A DNA stretch of 64,000 bases from Patiria pectinifera (taxonomy: Eukaryota; Echinodermata; Asteroidea; Valvatida; Asterinidae). The position numbers and the translations under genes were made by a program. Positions 58,501 through 63,485 of this stretch are shown here, piece after piece. Within the stretch, counting starts at the first letter, position 1; each line of letters begins with the position of its first letter. The stretch is from positions 1,240,001 through 1,304,000 of the forward strand of contig CM057145.1 in the NCBI GenBank assembly GCA_029964075.1, in the 5' to 3' direction. Under the pieces are notes generated by a model. The model did not search any database and was not told the DNA's origin. It worked only from the letters and a program-made list of their open reading frames with translations.

Positions 58501-61500
58501 CCATACTTCCCACATGCAGTCCTATCGGAAGAAACATATAACAAAGTTGTGGACTTGTAAGTATATATGCCTTACATAATATTATACCTCATACATATTC
58601 ATGAGAAAAAAATGCACCTCCTCCATTGGTCAATACTCCAACACATAGGTCTACATGTGGCTCTAAAATGTTCAATTTTGTTTTCCAGATATATTGACAA
58701 CAAGATGATCACTAGTATCACTAAGTTTAATGCTGATTAGTTTTTTCAAGTACTTGCATGGTATACCTTATACATATTAATGACATGGTGCCACTCTTCC
58801 ATTGGTCAATTTTCTAACGTACTGATCTAAATTTTGATTTTTTGTTTTTGAGACATATTGATAACTACACGATCACCAATATTAATGAGTTTAGTGATGA
58901 GTAGTTTTAACGTACATGATATGATTTAAATATTATACCTCATACATACAATGTATTCATGACAAAATGCACCTCTTCCATTGGTCAATATTAAACGTAT
59001 TGATGTAAATTTTGACTTTTTGATTCCTGACATATCGATAACAACATGATCACCAATATCACTGAGTTTAGTGCTGAGTAATTTTCAAGTACATACGACT
59101 TCCATATTATACTAAATAAATATTTATGAGAAAATGCACCTCTTCCATTGGTCAATATTCTAATGTACTGATCTAAATTTTGACCTTTTGTTTTTCCAGA
59201 CACATTGACAACAACATGATCGCCAATGTCACTGAGCTTAGTGCTGACCAGTTTTCCGGTAGCTTGGTGTTGTACAACTACAAGCTGACATTGCATGAGC
59301 CATTTGCTAAACTTCCTAGTGTCAAAAGACTGTAAGTGGACTAGAGACCGTGACATAGTTTAAAGCTATAGTCCATCATTTGTAATTAGTGCATTTTGTT
59401 TGAAGCAACACAAGTGTTCAAAATCTAATAAAGGATACTGAACAACTAACCTGATGAAGTTTCAGCTAAGCTTCAGCTGTACATTCCGAGAAAAGCAGCA
59501 TTCTAAGATCTCAATTTCAAATCAAAAGTTACTGAATCATGTTTTGAATTGTTTTGAATTGCAGCTACATTGTATACGCGGCGTCGCGCACTGATCTGAC
59601 GAATTATAACAACCGCGCGCGCGTGTGCGTCGTTCCAATACTTGTGCGCGCTGCGCTGAATAACAAAACGAACTACTAATTTAAATTTTCCTACGGTGCT
59701 TCTTAAGAATCACCGTTGGAAATGCCTTCTTTCGTTGATTACTTCAAAATGACAGCTTCCCAGAAAGAATAATTTCACAGGGAGTTTAGTTCCCTTACTA
59801 TCTTTCAACCAAGTTTGTTTTTCAACAGTAATTTCGCCAGTTACTTTTCGGATGGCTGCAAATGATGGACTATAGCTTTGAGTACAGTGGAACGTCGCTA
59901 TACCGAACATTGGGCTATACCGAACATCCTTGGCTCCCGGTTGTAATGTACAAAATGTACCGAACATCGTCGTTGAAAAAAGTCAACAGATTCACCAAAA
60001 AACCTACCGGTTGTACATGTATTAAATACTGTTTGGCCCACTTTTAATTCCCGAACATCAAACCACCCATGGTTACATCTGGTTTGAATGTTGAAGAGCG
60101 ATAGATGGCTATTCTTTCCCCAAGGAATAAAAGGGGAAACCACCCGTTGCTAAAGTTTTGTGATGACTGCTCATGCGGCGGTGGGATGTCAGAAATGCCA
60201 GTTCAGTGACTTCACCATTGGTCAAAAGAGGGTACCGACGGTTCAAAATCGCTATACCGATCGATCATTATTACGAACACTTTCTGTGGATCCCACGATG
60301 TTCGTTATAGTGGCGTTCCACTGTATGCCCTAGTATGGTGTAAAGTACAGTATGTAGTCGTACAATGTATAGCAGTGCAGTTTTCTTTTTAGTATACAAA
60401 TATTGACTGCTTCGAGTGGTGTAGTAAAACTAGCCTTCTGAGGTGATCCATGAAGTATTATATAATAGACTGCTTCATGAATAACTGAGGGAGGCTAGTT
60501 TTACTACACCATGAGATAAAGCAGTCAATATTTGTTTTATAACACCTCTCCCGCAGATTCTGCTTGATTTTAAGTGATAACTGATTAATTTATTCTAAAT
60601 ACAATTAAAATGTACTTATTTGAATACATTAGTTGAAAATTTACTCGCACTTTTCCAAACTATACGTCTTCACGAAATGGTTGAACCCAGCTCTGCAGCG
60701 CTAGCATTTGGGAACAATACGCGCAAAGCGCACACCCGTATGCATTTACACACTGTACTGGCTGTTATGCTATAGTACTTTGGTTGCTACGGGTATAGTA
60801 CTTTGGTTGCTATGGGTATAGTACTTTTATCCGTGTACAACAAGATACATGTAGCAAAAATAGCAAATGCCATGTGACTCACTCGGCCAATCAAGATACA
60901 GAATCTGTGGGAGGGGTGTTATAATATACAAATATTGACTGCTTTTGCCAGTAACTGCAAGCTGATATTGCATGGTCCATTTGTTAAGCTCCCTGGCACC
61001 AACAGGCAATACATGGAACTAGAGACAGTAAAATAGTTAAGTATAACCTGGTATTATGGTGTATAGTACAGTACATGTGTATACCGGTAGTTCAGGTATA
61101 GTATTGACCCATTAAAGGAGGCCAGGTTTTCATAGCCTGAGCCATTTGCTAAGTTTCCTATTGTCAATAAATTGTAAGTGGCACTGCAAGATGGTAAAAT
61201 AGTCTATAGTATAAGAGTGTAGCGAACAGTAAAATACTGACCTCTTTGAGGGGTAGAGTAAAACTAGCCTCCACAATTGACCCGTATGCAGTGAGTTCTG
61301 TTTTTGTAAACTTTTCTCTTTTTGTTTCTGATAGTTTCTTGCAAACTAACAGAATACAGGGAATCAACATGGAGGAGTTGTGTAAGATGAGCGTCCTGCA
61401 AGAATTGAACCTGGACAGCAATCTGCTGACGGACGGAACACTGGATGAGAGAGCTTTTGAATGTCTTGCCTATTTAACAACGTTGTGAGTATCGTTTCGG

Positions 61501-62654
61501 AAAGTTCAAGTCTCGAGTCACCCTGAAGATCAAGCCGGAAGTCATTTGGGTGAAGTCTCAAGTCACTGTGCTCAAGTCTCAAATCACTCTGTTCAAGTGT
61601 CAAGTCACTCTGGTCAAGTCTCAAGTCATTTTGGTCAAGTCTCAAATCACTCTTGCCAAGTGTCAAGTCACTCTGGTCCAGACTTAAGTCACACAGGTCA
61701 TAAGTCTCAGTCACTCTGGTCAAGTCTCAAGTCATTCTGGTCAAGGCTCAAGTCACTCTGGTCAAGTCTCAGGTCACTCTGGTCAAGTCTCAAATCACTC
61801 TGGTCAAGTATCAAATCAAGCTGGTCAAGTGTCAAGTCACTCTGGTCAAGTCTCAAGTCACTCTGGGCAAGTCTCAAATCACTCTGGTCAAGTGTCAATT
61901 TACTCTGGTCCAAACTCAAGTCACACAGGTCATAAGTCTCAGTCACTCTGGTCAAGTCTCAAGTCATTCTGGTCAAGGCTCAAGTCACTCTGGTCAAGTC
62001 TCAGGTCACCCTGGTCAAGTCTCAAATCATTCTGGTCAAGTGTCAAATCACTCTGATCAAGTCTCAAGTCACTCTGGGCAAGTCTCAAATGATCAAATCA
62101 CTCTGGTCAAGTATCAAATCAAGCTGGTCAAGTCTCAAGTCACTCTGGTCAAGTCTCAAGTCATTCTGGGCTAGTCTTAAATCACTCTGGTCAAGTGTCA
62201 AATCACTCTAGTCCATACTCAAGTCACACAGGTCATAAGTCTCGAGTCAATTTGGTCAAATGTCAAGTCACTGTGGTCAAGTCTCAAGTCATTCTGGTCA
62301 AGTCTCAAATCACTCTGGTCAAGTGTCAAATCACTCTGGTCAAGTCTCAAGTCATTCTGGTCAAGTCTCAAGACATTCTGGGAAAGTCTTAAATCACTCT
62401 GGTCAAGTATCAAATCACCCTGATCAAGTCTCAAGTCATTCTGGGCAAGTCTTAAATCACTCTTGTCAAGTCTCAAGTCACTCTGGTCGAGTGGCAATTC
62501 ACTTTGGTACTTCAGCCAAATTAGTTAAATTGAAACATACACCCATTTTTGTCCTATTGAACTATTTTCCTTGCAGGCGCATAAGCAATAACTATTTCCA
62601 GTACGTTCCACCTTCTGTGCAGTTCCAGGAAAGAGTCAAAAGTCTTCAATATCT
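31397..62654 (+). CDS. Secreted or membrane LRR protein gene, 16 exons visible, continues to the right
   Basis: The gene starts with ATG at 31431. Joined exons give a hydrophobic signal peptide (MGRLFQAVFVVVVTLTGL), a serine/glycine-rich linker, a C-x-C-x-C-x(9)-C LRR N-cap, then about 16 leucine-rich repeats of 22-29 residues such as NLSNNMIDYI and DLSYNRVQCL. From exon 2 on, each exon ends with the first two bases of a codon (usually CT) and the next supplies the third base, so exon boundaries match repeat boundaries. Phase-2, about 72-bp LRR exons are known from glycoprotein-hormone-receptor/LGR, Slit and LRIG-type genes. I see no sequence that fixes the subfamily, and the C-cap, membrane segment and any intracellular part lie beyond 64 kb. 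Confidence 0.8.
31632..32046. mobile_element. Foldback element with an array of GAATTCGT-type palindromic units
   Basis: Ends GTATGAAGCCCGGGAAGGGA and CCCTTTCCGGACTTTATAC are inverted repeats with CAATAG at both borders. The inside is about fourteen units of the type GCTAATTCGTTCGCACGAATT on the left half and the reverse complement (GGGAACGAATTAGCAATTCGT) on the right half. Confidence 0.8.
32228..32742 (-). mobile_element. About 0.5-kb CATCATTTG MITE
   Basis: AAAGCCAGAGTCCATCATTTG at the left and CAAATGATGGACTATACCTTT at the right, next to TTAA. Opposite in orientation to the copies at 40168 and 59363. Confidence 0.8.
32810..33060. mobile_element. Half copy of the CACCCTGTA foldback family
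   Basis: Contains TTTTTGTGATCCATGGACAG, AACTTTAAAAACG, TACTAAAAGAAACTTATGATT and TTACTCACCCTGTAAT, in the order of the right half of 55504-55997. Confidence 0.65.
33093..33892. mobile_element. pogo-like element with CAGTGGAACG termini
   Basis: Ends are CAGTGGAACGCCGCTGTATG and ATAACGGCGTTCCACTG. The right half shares GAACATCCTTGGCT, AAAAAAGTCAACAGATT and CAAAGTTTTGTGA-like blocks with 59885-60324. The left half holds a CGCGCGCC-rich segment absent from that copy. Confidence 0.65.
34480..34625 (+). repeat. GACTTGTGAT simple repeat
   Basis: Degenerate repeats of GACTTGTGATTT/GGACTTGTGATGG just upstream of exon 2. The same motif forms a larger array at 37540-37850 after exon 3. Confidence 0.75.
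34695..34842 (+). CDS. LRR gene exon 2: linker and cysteine-rich N-cap
   Basis: 148 bases from CTTCTCCGCGCAG to CAGT|GTATGT. GT completes a glycine codon with exon 1. It encodes a serine/glycine/tyrosine-rich linker and then CTCSCNEVELTVDC. Four cysteines in C-x-C-x-C-x(9)-C spacing are characteristic of an LRR N-terminal cap, consistent with an extracellular repeat domain. Confidence 0.78.
35905..36219. mobile_element. 315-bp MITE with GTCAGGAACAACGTCTAGGG arms
   Basis: CCTGTCAGGAACAACGTCTA, continuing GGGAAATT, is mirrored by AATTTCCCTAGACGTTGTTC, continuing CTGACAGG, with CCAATATCAC/GTGATATTGG at the outer ends. The interior has GCGCGC patches and no gene. Confidence 0.8.
36220..37080. 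other. Intron 2, no gene seen
   Basis: Mixed sequence with GCGCG patches near 36370-36420. I found no terminal repeats or coding exon. Confidence 0.4.
37082..37147 (+). CDS. LRR gene exon 3: first repeat
   Basis: 66 bases from TTTTCTCCACAAAG to GAAAT|GTAAGT. Encodes LKNYNFDNLTIHTFNPGTTE with a split isoleucine codon (AT|A). It is a short, irregular LRR in the position right after the N-cap. Confidence 0.72.
37540..37850 (+). repeat. GACTTGTGATT simple repeat, larger array
   Basis: About 20 imperfect units of TTGACTTGTGATT follow exon 3. It is related to the patch before exon 2. Confidence 0.8.
38099..38520 (-). mobile_element. Non-LTR retrotransposon 3' end (reverse-transcriptase C-terminus)
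   Basis: Minus-strand reading gives LKSIHGLTPIYLSN, RSFSICAPRLWNDLPSTIR and SLLKTHLFA before a stop at 38250. The A-P-R-L-W-N-x-L-P ... F-(K/R)-x-x-L-K-T-x-L-F signature is typical of the C-terminus of CR1/Jockey-like reverse transcriptases. A TAT(TAT)n-like microsatellite tail and a TATATAACGCAG segment follow at 38124-38165. It is a 5'-truncated insertion. Confidence 0.78.
38563..38631 (+). CDS. LRR gene exon 4: repeat
   Basis: 69 bases from TTTTTTTGTCCAG to AAACT|GTAAGT. Encodes TIVGGLKNVDRDAFSLLDKL then TKL. The D-x-x-A-F-x-x-L-x-x-L-x-x-L pattern is the usual helical half of an LRR. A LINE fragment ends only about 45 bases upstream. Confidence 0.75.
39120..39345 (+). mobile_element. SINE-like block (GTTGGCGTAGCGGTACTTTC)
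   Basis: A tRNA-like A-box (GGCGTAGCGGTA) and B-box-like GGTTTGGAATCCC are followed by GTGGGTTTTCCTCAGAATAT and CCTTTCCTCCCAC, features of a widespread invertebrate SINE body. Confidence 0.6.
39369..39535. repeat. TTAGGG array flanked by GTTCCGAC inverted repeats
   Basis: About nine and a half TTAGGG units (39420-39478) lie between CTATGTTCCGACACCCCTAT followed by GTTCCGAC and its reverse GTCGGAACATACGGGTGTCG followed by GAACATAG. The repeat is the vertebrate-type telomere unit but sits inside an intron. Confidence 0.85.
40168..40684 (+). mobile_element. About 0.5-kb CATCATTTG MITE
   Basis: AATAGTCCATCATTTGTAAT at the left; CAAATGATGGACTCGGGCTT and TAA at the right. The interior keeps CGATGTCGCGCACTGATCCG and TTCTTAAGAAGCACCGTTGG. 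Confidence 0.82.
40690..42270. other. Intron 4 part, no gene seen
   Basis: Contains a SINE-body fragment at 40705-40770, the C-rich tract and an AATAAATGTGTGCTC...GAGCACACATTTATTCCCAT inverted pair at 41719-41817. No exon recognised. Confidence 0.4.
41235..41285. repeat. C-rich low-complexity tract
   Basis: Almost pure C/T with runs of four to ten C. A G-quadruplex on the minus strand is possible. Confidence 0.7.
42275..42720 (+). repeat. Left copy of local tandem duplication containing an exon-5 copy
   Basis: From AGTTTTTAAAGCAGTTTGTT to the donor after GAGGAGCT, this matches 44003-44433, including GGGAGACCTGGTC and GGATACGTGCGCTTTATAAA. It places two exon-5-like sequences 1.7 kb apart. 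Confidence 0.85.
42655..42713 (+). pseudogene. Frameshifted copy of LRR exon 5
   Basis: Same CCCAG acceptor and GAGCT|GTAAGT donor as 44364-44429 but seven bases shorter (59 instead of 66), having lost ACGACTT-type sequence after GATATT. Read in the correct phase it shifts frame and meets TAG at the exon end. Including it would break the protein. Confidence 0.82.
42726..43330 (-). pseudogene. Coiled-coil ORF, retroelement Gag-like fragment
   Basis: A 209-codon minus-strand frame (ATG at 43238-43240) has a duplicated acidic N-terminus (GGPTVDHEG / GEPTVEHEG) and then a long charged helix beginning SSAHIKAKAEKAALEAEAKA and containing LELETLQVQIETQQRR and LKVKFARADA. This serine run plus A-x-I-K-A-x-A-E-K-A-A-L coiled coil resembles the N-terminal region of BEL/Pao-type Gag proteins. 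No protease or reverse transcriptase follows. TATAGACTTGCGTTGTC direct repeats lie at both ends (42748-42765 and 43302-43318). Confidence 0.5.
43340..43990. other. Gene-free stretch between coiled-coil fragment and exon 5
   Basis: AT-rich with a GGAAGTA-type purine run (43440-43510). The TAGTCTAGTCTTAAGTTCAA block at 43951 matches 41677-41697, so the local duplication may begin there and have been split by later insertions. Confidence 0.4.
44003..44433 (+). repeat. Right copy of local tandem duplication, with intact exon 5
   Basis: Homologous to 42275-42720. This copy carries the in-frame exon. Confidence 0.85.
44364..44429 (+). CDS. LRR gene exon 5: repeat (intact copy)
   Basis: 66 bases from TTTTTCTCCCAG to GAGCT|GTAAGT. 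Encodes TIHNTDITTFPDLSNCTSLE then EL. A closely similar, frameshifted copy lies at 42655-42713 within a local tandem duplication. This one keeps the reading frame, so I take it as the functional exon. Confidence 0.75.
44472..44980 (-). mobile_element. TTAA MITE copy, far end replaced
   Basis: TTAA at 44468-44471 and the complete order of family blocks in reverse orientation, up to GCAAAAGCAAATGATGTACA. The expected TTCCCTTTAA is missing; ACATGTACATG repeats and a G-run take its place. Confidence 0.8.
45708..46085 (+). repeat. Single-unit relative of the 20875-21540 element
   Basis: Begins CTAGTCTGAGTATCACCCGT and ends GCGGGGTCTTGCCTAATTAA. It has one TTCGAATGCAGTGTTTTGTA unit where the other copy has four. 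Confidence 0.8.
46134..46460. mobile_element. Foldback with 140-bp arms and a hammerhead-like motif
   Basis: Arms 46134-46274 and 46319-46460 are nearly perfect reverse complements. Each arm contains CTCCTGAAGACGGTCAGAG, a short loop, and TGAC(C/T)GGAACGTC. CTGAAGA, a stem and then GAA(A)CGTC is the layout of hammerhead ribozymes found in Penelope-like retroelements, here with one A fewer than the consensus. Confidence 0.7.
46638..47009. mobile_element. GGCCAAAAAA MITE, reverse copy of 409-778
   Basis: GGCCAAAAAAAAAGTCTCCGG, then TTTCTGGTATGG, at the left and CATACCAGAAACCGGAGACT, then TTTTTTTTTTGGCC, at the right. The interior shares GGAGTCCAGAGAGGCCACAT and ATTCCAGTCAAACCAGTGAG with the first copy. 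Confidence 0.85.
47403..47535 (+). mobile_element. tRNA-Thr-like SINE, second copy
   Basis: CCTTGAACAAAGACATTGAC and AACGGTAATCCGGAGGTCGC are shared with 6329-6470. The acceptor stem is degraded, so no working tRNA is predicted. Confidence 0.65.
47660..47737 (+). CDS. LRR gene exon 6: repeat
   Basis: 78 bases from ATTTTATTTTCCAG to GAGT|GTAAGT. Encodes DLTRNKINLSPMNYRTITFS then KTLTRV. L-T-R-N-K-I is the conserved L-x-x-N-x-(I/L) strand of an LRR. Confidence 0.78.
48305..48640 (-). mobile_element. LINE fragment (LNRLRTGVSRFNASMFRW)
   Basis: On the minus strand a frame reads VTLNRLRTGVSRFNASMFRW, then CVCGAPQQTAQHIINHF. The L-N-R-L-R-T-G-x-x-R and C-x-C-G-x-x-x-Q-T-x-x-H-I motifs are hallmarks of the C-terminal region of non-LTR retrotransposon ORF2. 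Truncated at both ends. Confidence 0.75.
48690..48920 (+). mobile_element. SINE, partial copy of the 2776-3186 family
   Basis: Contains GGGTTCGAGCCCA, CTTAAGCAAGGCACTTAACC, CTTCGGATGGGACGTTAAGC and GAGAAGGGGTTTGCCCCGGT in order. The tail is missing. Confidence 0.75.
49060..49155 (+). mobile_element. tRNA-like SINE fragment
   Basis: TAGCTCAGTTGGTAGAGCAC and GGTTCAAACCCGGCTCCAGTC with CTTTGTTCAAC at the end. It resembles 6374-6470 but with a different anticodon arm. Confidence 0.55.
49198..49266 (+). CDS. LRR gene exon 7: repeat
   Basis: 69 bases from TTCTTGGTTTCCAG to TATCT|GTGAGT. Encodes SLMENNIDWLPPGFFSQTKI then AYL. LMENNIDWLPPGFF is a textbook LRR strand and turn. A tRNA-like SINE fragment ends about 45 bases upstream. 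Confidence 0.78.
49469..50117. repeat. Three tandem palindromic MITE units
   Basis: Units at about 49469-49703, 49704-49910 and 49911-50117. The last two are almost identical over 200 bases and share TACAACCCCTGAATAAATCC and GACCAATCAGATGACGAGGA. Each unit is itself an inverted repeat like 11909-12117. Confidence 0.82.
51014..51163 (+). CDS. LRR gene exon 8: two repeats
   Basis: 150 bases from GTTTCTCCGCAG to CACCT|GTAAGT. Encodes two repeats: GLSMNELAAFPSDSLQNMQN and then FLSLDDNKLTSVSKRNL followed by LQHL. A double-length exon suggests a lost intron or fused repeat exons. Its last 30 bases are the founder sequence of the minisatellite that fills the next intron. Confidence 0.8.
51131..52150 (+). 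repeat. Exon-derived minisatellite, about 14 units of 65-75 bp
   Basis: Unit consensus is TTCCTCTAGTATCCACTAAA followed by CTTCAACACCTGTAAG and TTGACTG...CTGTTGATTTAAAACC. The first unit is the last 33 bases of exon 8 plus its donor. Several units keep CACCTGTAAG, and many keep a CTCTAG acceptor-like site 22 bases before it. A more diverged GTTGATTC-rich region continues to about 52600. Confidence 0.88.
52640..52711 (+). CDS. LRR gene exon 9: repeat
   Basis: 72 bases from TTTTTTATCTGTAG to ATTCT|GTGAGT. Encodes NLSNNMIDYIAPKALTQLKQ then LKIL, a perfect 24-residue LRR. Confidence 0.82.
52752..53426. mobile_element. Long foldback element with CACCCTGTA end
   Basis: AAAAAATGCAACCCTAAAAC followed by ATTTGCCTTAAAAAAAAGGATCC at the left is mirrored near 53360-53412 (CCTTTTTTTTTTAAGGCAAA, then GGTTTAGGGTTGCG). 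TGTAAAAGTAGTCATTTTTC pairs with GAAAAATGACTACTTTTACA nearer the middle. Arms exceed 180 bases. Confidence 0.78.
53430..54420. other. Intron 9 part, no gene seen
   Basis: A GGATCCTCTACACAAGGATC / AGAGGATCCGTGAGC pair (53876-54163) with GCGCGTGCG-rich sequence between suggests a decayed TIR element. No coding exon. Confidence 0.35.
54422..54493 (+). CDS. LRR gene exon 10: repeat
   Basis: 72 bases from TTTTATGTTGCAG to CATTT|GTGAGT. Encodes ELHRNLLADLPALTIDNIPQ then LLHL, the standard 24-residue spacing. Confidence 0.8.
54585..54890. mobile_element. MITE-like repeat, second copy of 4545-4860
   Basis: GGATTGGACATTTGGGAGAC, TTTTTCCACGAATTTCGGTA and AATGACCGATGTCTCCCA appear in the same order as in the first copy. 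An AATAAT run precedes it. Confidence 0.65.
54886..55202 (-). mobile_element. Second non-LTR retrotransposon 3' end
   Basis: The minus strand reads QRAFSTSSPTLWNRLPQSVK, then QTHLFHFD and a stop at 54972, the same S-P-T-L-W-N-x-L-P and T-H-L-F signature as 38250-38516. A TTATTATTA tail marks its 3' end at about 54888-54899. Confidence 0.75.
55150..55500 (+). repeat. Two tandem SINE-body-like units of about 180 bp
   Basis: GTGTTCTTGGGCAAGACACT, CCACCCAGGAGTATAAATGG and CTGCTGCAGAAAACTGGTCT appear twice head to tail. A partial third relative is at 40705-40770. Confidence 0.75.
55504..55997. mobile_element. Foldback element, complete CACCCTGTA family copy
   Basis: Ends TACAGGGTGAGTAAAAAAAC and AATCACCCTGTA. 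Arms of about 245 bases pair through AGTGAAGTTC/GAACTTCACT, AAGCTTTCTTTTAGTACAAG/CTTGAACTAAAAGAAAGCTT and GTTCTGTCCACGGATCAC/GTGACCCGTGGACAGAAC. Flanking TA fits a Tc1/mariner-type target. Confidence 0.82.
56082..56153 (+). CDS. LRR gene exon 11: repeat
   Basis: 72 bases from TTTTTTATCCTCAG to ACACT|GTAAGT. Encodes DLSYNRVQCLKAKAITNLPY then LRTL. A longer open frame over this region belongs to a different reading frame and is not used. Confidence 0.82.
56846..56932 (+). CDS. LRR gene exon 12: long repeat
   Basis: 87 bases from TTTAACTTTGCAG to GAGCT|GTGAGT. Encodes ILHNQETGYELESIRYNAFI then GISGNLTEL, a 29-residue repeat with a five-residue insertion. GNLTEL contains a possible N-glycosylation site (NLT). 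Confidence 0.78.
57010..57545 (+). mobile_element. TTAA-MITE relative, diverged and rearranged
   Basis: TTTAAAGGTAACATTTGCTT, CGATGGTTGGCCGACCAAC and CCAAATCCATGCATTTCTGA...AAAGCAAATATAA show family blocks. Left-end blocks occur at both ends, as at 30745-31110. Confidence 0.65.
57940..58450 (-). mobile_element. TTAA MITE copy next to LRR exon 13
   Basis: TTAA at 57936-57939 and 58451-58454, complete in reverse orientation relative to 5251-5765. The right TTAA is 24 bases before the acceptor AG of exon 13. Confidence 0.88.
58479..58556 (+). CDS. LRR gene exon 13: repeat
   Basis: 78 bases from TTCTCCTTGCAG to GACTT|GTAAGT. Encodes YLSSNALPYFPHAVLSEETY then NKVVDL. A TTAA MITE (57940-58450) ends 28 bases before the exon, so its target-site duplication lies where the branch point is expected. 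Confidence 0.8.
58565..59090 (+). pseudogene. Three decayed tandem copies of the start of LRR exon 14
   Basis: Units of about 175 bases repeat intron plus exon start. Exon-like parts begin near 58689 (TTCCAG then ATATATTGACAACAAGATGA), 58855 (TTTGAG then ACATATTGATAACTACACGA) and 59031 (acceptor lost, ATATCGATAACAACATGATC). Each breaks off at TTTA(A/G)TG(C/A)TGA, and the first meets TAG in frame. Confidence 0.85.
59200..59331 (+). CDS. LRR gene exon 14: one and a half repeats
   Basis: 132 bases from TTTTGTTTTTCCAG to AGACT|GTAAGT. Encodes HIDNNMIANVTELSADQFSG then a segment including NYKLTLHEPFAKLPSVKRL. NVT is a possible glycosylation site. Three decayed copies of its first half precede it and two decayed copies of its second half follow. 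Confidence 0.8.
59363..59880 (+). mobile_element. About 0.5-kb CATCATTTG MITE
   Basis: AGCTATAGTCCATCATTTGT at the left and CAAATGATGGACTATAGCT at the right, an almost perfect inverted pair next to TTAA/TTGA. Confidence 0.85.
59885..60324. mobile_element. pogo-like MITE with TA target duplication
   Basis: TA-CAGTGGAACGTCGCTATAC ... GTTATAGTGGCGTTCCACTG-TA. Termini and TA flanks are intact. Shares most of its interior with 33460-33892. Confidence 0.82.
60386..60545. repeat. Inverted repeat with ACAAATATTGACTGCTT arms
   Basis: ACAAATATTGACTGCTTCGA, GTGGTGTAGTAAAACTAGCC is mirrored by GGCTAGTTTTACTACACCAT and AAGCAGTCAATATTTGT. Relatives lie at 34870-35040 and 60925-60945. Confidence 0.75.
60950..61200 (+). 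pseudogene. Two decayed copies of the end of LRR exon 14
   Basis: CTGCAAGCTGATATTGCATG followed by GTCCATTTGTTAAGCTCC (60956-60993) and CCTGAGCCATTTGCTAAGTT followed by TCCTATTGTCAATAAATTGTAAG (61136-61178) match the second half of exon 14 and its downstream intron. The second keeps a GTAAGT-like donor. Confidence 0.78.
61335..61484 (+). CDS. LRR gene exon 15: two repeats
   Basis: 150 bases from TTTTTGTTTCTGATAG to ACGTT|GTGAGT. Encodes FLQTNRIQGINMEELCKMSV, then ELNLDSNLLTDGTLDERAF and YLTTL. It is the second double-length exon. A 21-bp minisatellite begins about 25 bases after the donor. Confidence 0.8.
61507..62515 (+). repeat. 21-bp minisatellite, about 48 units, in intron 15
   Basis: Unit AAGTCTCAAGTCACTCTGGTC, with variants such as AAGTGTCAAATCACTCTGGTC and longer-range copies of a TCACACAGGTCATAAGTCTC marker at 61687, 61920 and 62222. 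Because the unit is a multiple of three, long stretches stay open on both strands (Q-V-S-S-H-S-G or D-Q-S-D-L-R-L). Confidence 0.92.
62577..62654 (+). CDS. LRR gene exon 16: repeat, last one in the window
   Basis: 78 bases from ACTATTTTCCTTGCAG to TATCT|GTAAGT. Encodes RISNNYFQYVPPSVQFQERV then KSLQYL. The donor shows that the coding sequence continues past 64 kb. Confidence 0.8.
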
Positions 62655-62741
62655 GTAAGTTTTCATGAAAGGTACACGGGAACATTTGCTTTTTTGTGCA
62701 TCTTAAGTAGGGTGCTTTTAATATACATAGAGCTACATTAA

Positions 62742-63226
62742 AGAGGTTGTGGAATGCTCAAAGACATTTCCTTTATTTTTCGGGTGTATGTAGCCTAAGG
62801 TGTGATGAAATAAAAACGACTATTGTTTCTGTCATGAAATAGTACAAAAGGTACTTTTGAGAGCTGTTTTTCAAGTCCTGTCATGCCTGTTTCGACCCGA
62901 GCGTGCAATTTGTGTAAAAGTCGTCGTTGCGGGCAGCAAACAAAACACAGTAAATCGTGACGTAATAAACAGGACTCCCGATGCAGAGTAGCATACACGA
63001 GTCCTGTTTATTACGTCACGATTCACTGTGTTTTGTTTGCTGCCCGTAACAACGACTTTTACACAAATTGCACGTTCGGGTCAAAACAGGACCTAAAAAA
63101 CAGCTCTCAAAAGTACCTTTTGTACTCATTTCATGACAGAAACAATGGTCGTTTTTATTTCATCACACCTTAGGCTACATATACCCGAAAAATGACGGAA
63201 ATGTCTTCGAGCATTCCACAACCTCT
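62742..63226. mobile_element. TTAA-flanked foldback with about 230-bp arms
   Basis: TTAA at 62738-62741 and 63227-63230. AGAGGTTGTGGAATGCTC...is mirrored by GAGCATTCCACAACCTCT, and pairing continues through GGTGTGATGAAATAAAAACG and AAATCGTGACGTAATAAACA to a loop of about 20 bases near 62985. Confidence 0.88.
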
Positions 63227-63485
63227 TTAAACTACTATAACGCTAACTCCTCATTATACGCATGGACATACTTTGAAGCCGTCATGCATGCAGAAATTTT
63301 GAATTCATGTGCGTGTTTGTAAAACGCAATGAATTTATGGAGTGAATTTTAAAAGTGTACTCTAGGTGCAACGTGCATGAACAACTTATGTAAGCAAGCC
63401 CTGACGGTTAAAAAATTGTTGCATGTGGCAAAAAATCATCTGCAGTGGATACGTGCATGCGTTAGAGTTGTTTGCGCAGAGCAAT

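Noticed and set aside
61546..62658. S-S-H-S-G-Q-V repeat proteins on plus and D-Q-S-D-L-R-L on minus
   Set aside because: Products of a 21-bp intronic minisatellite; open frames appear on both strands, as expected for a stop-free unit.
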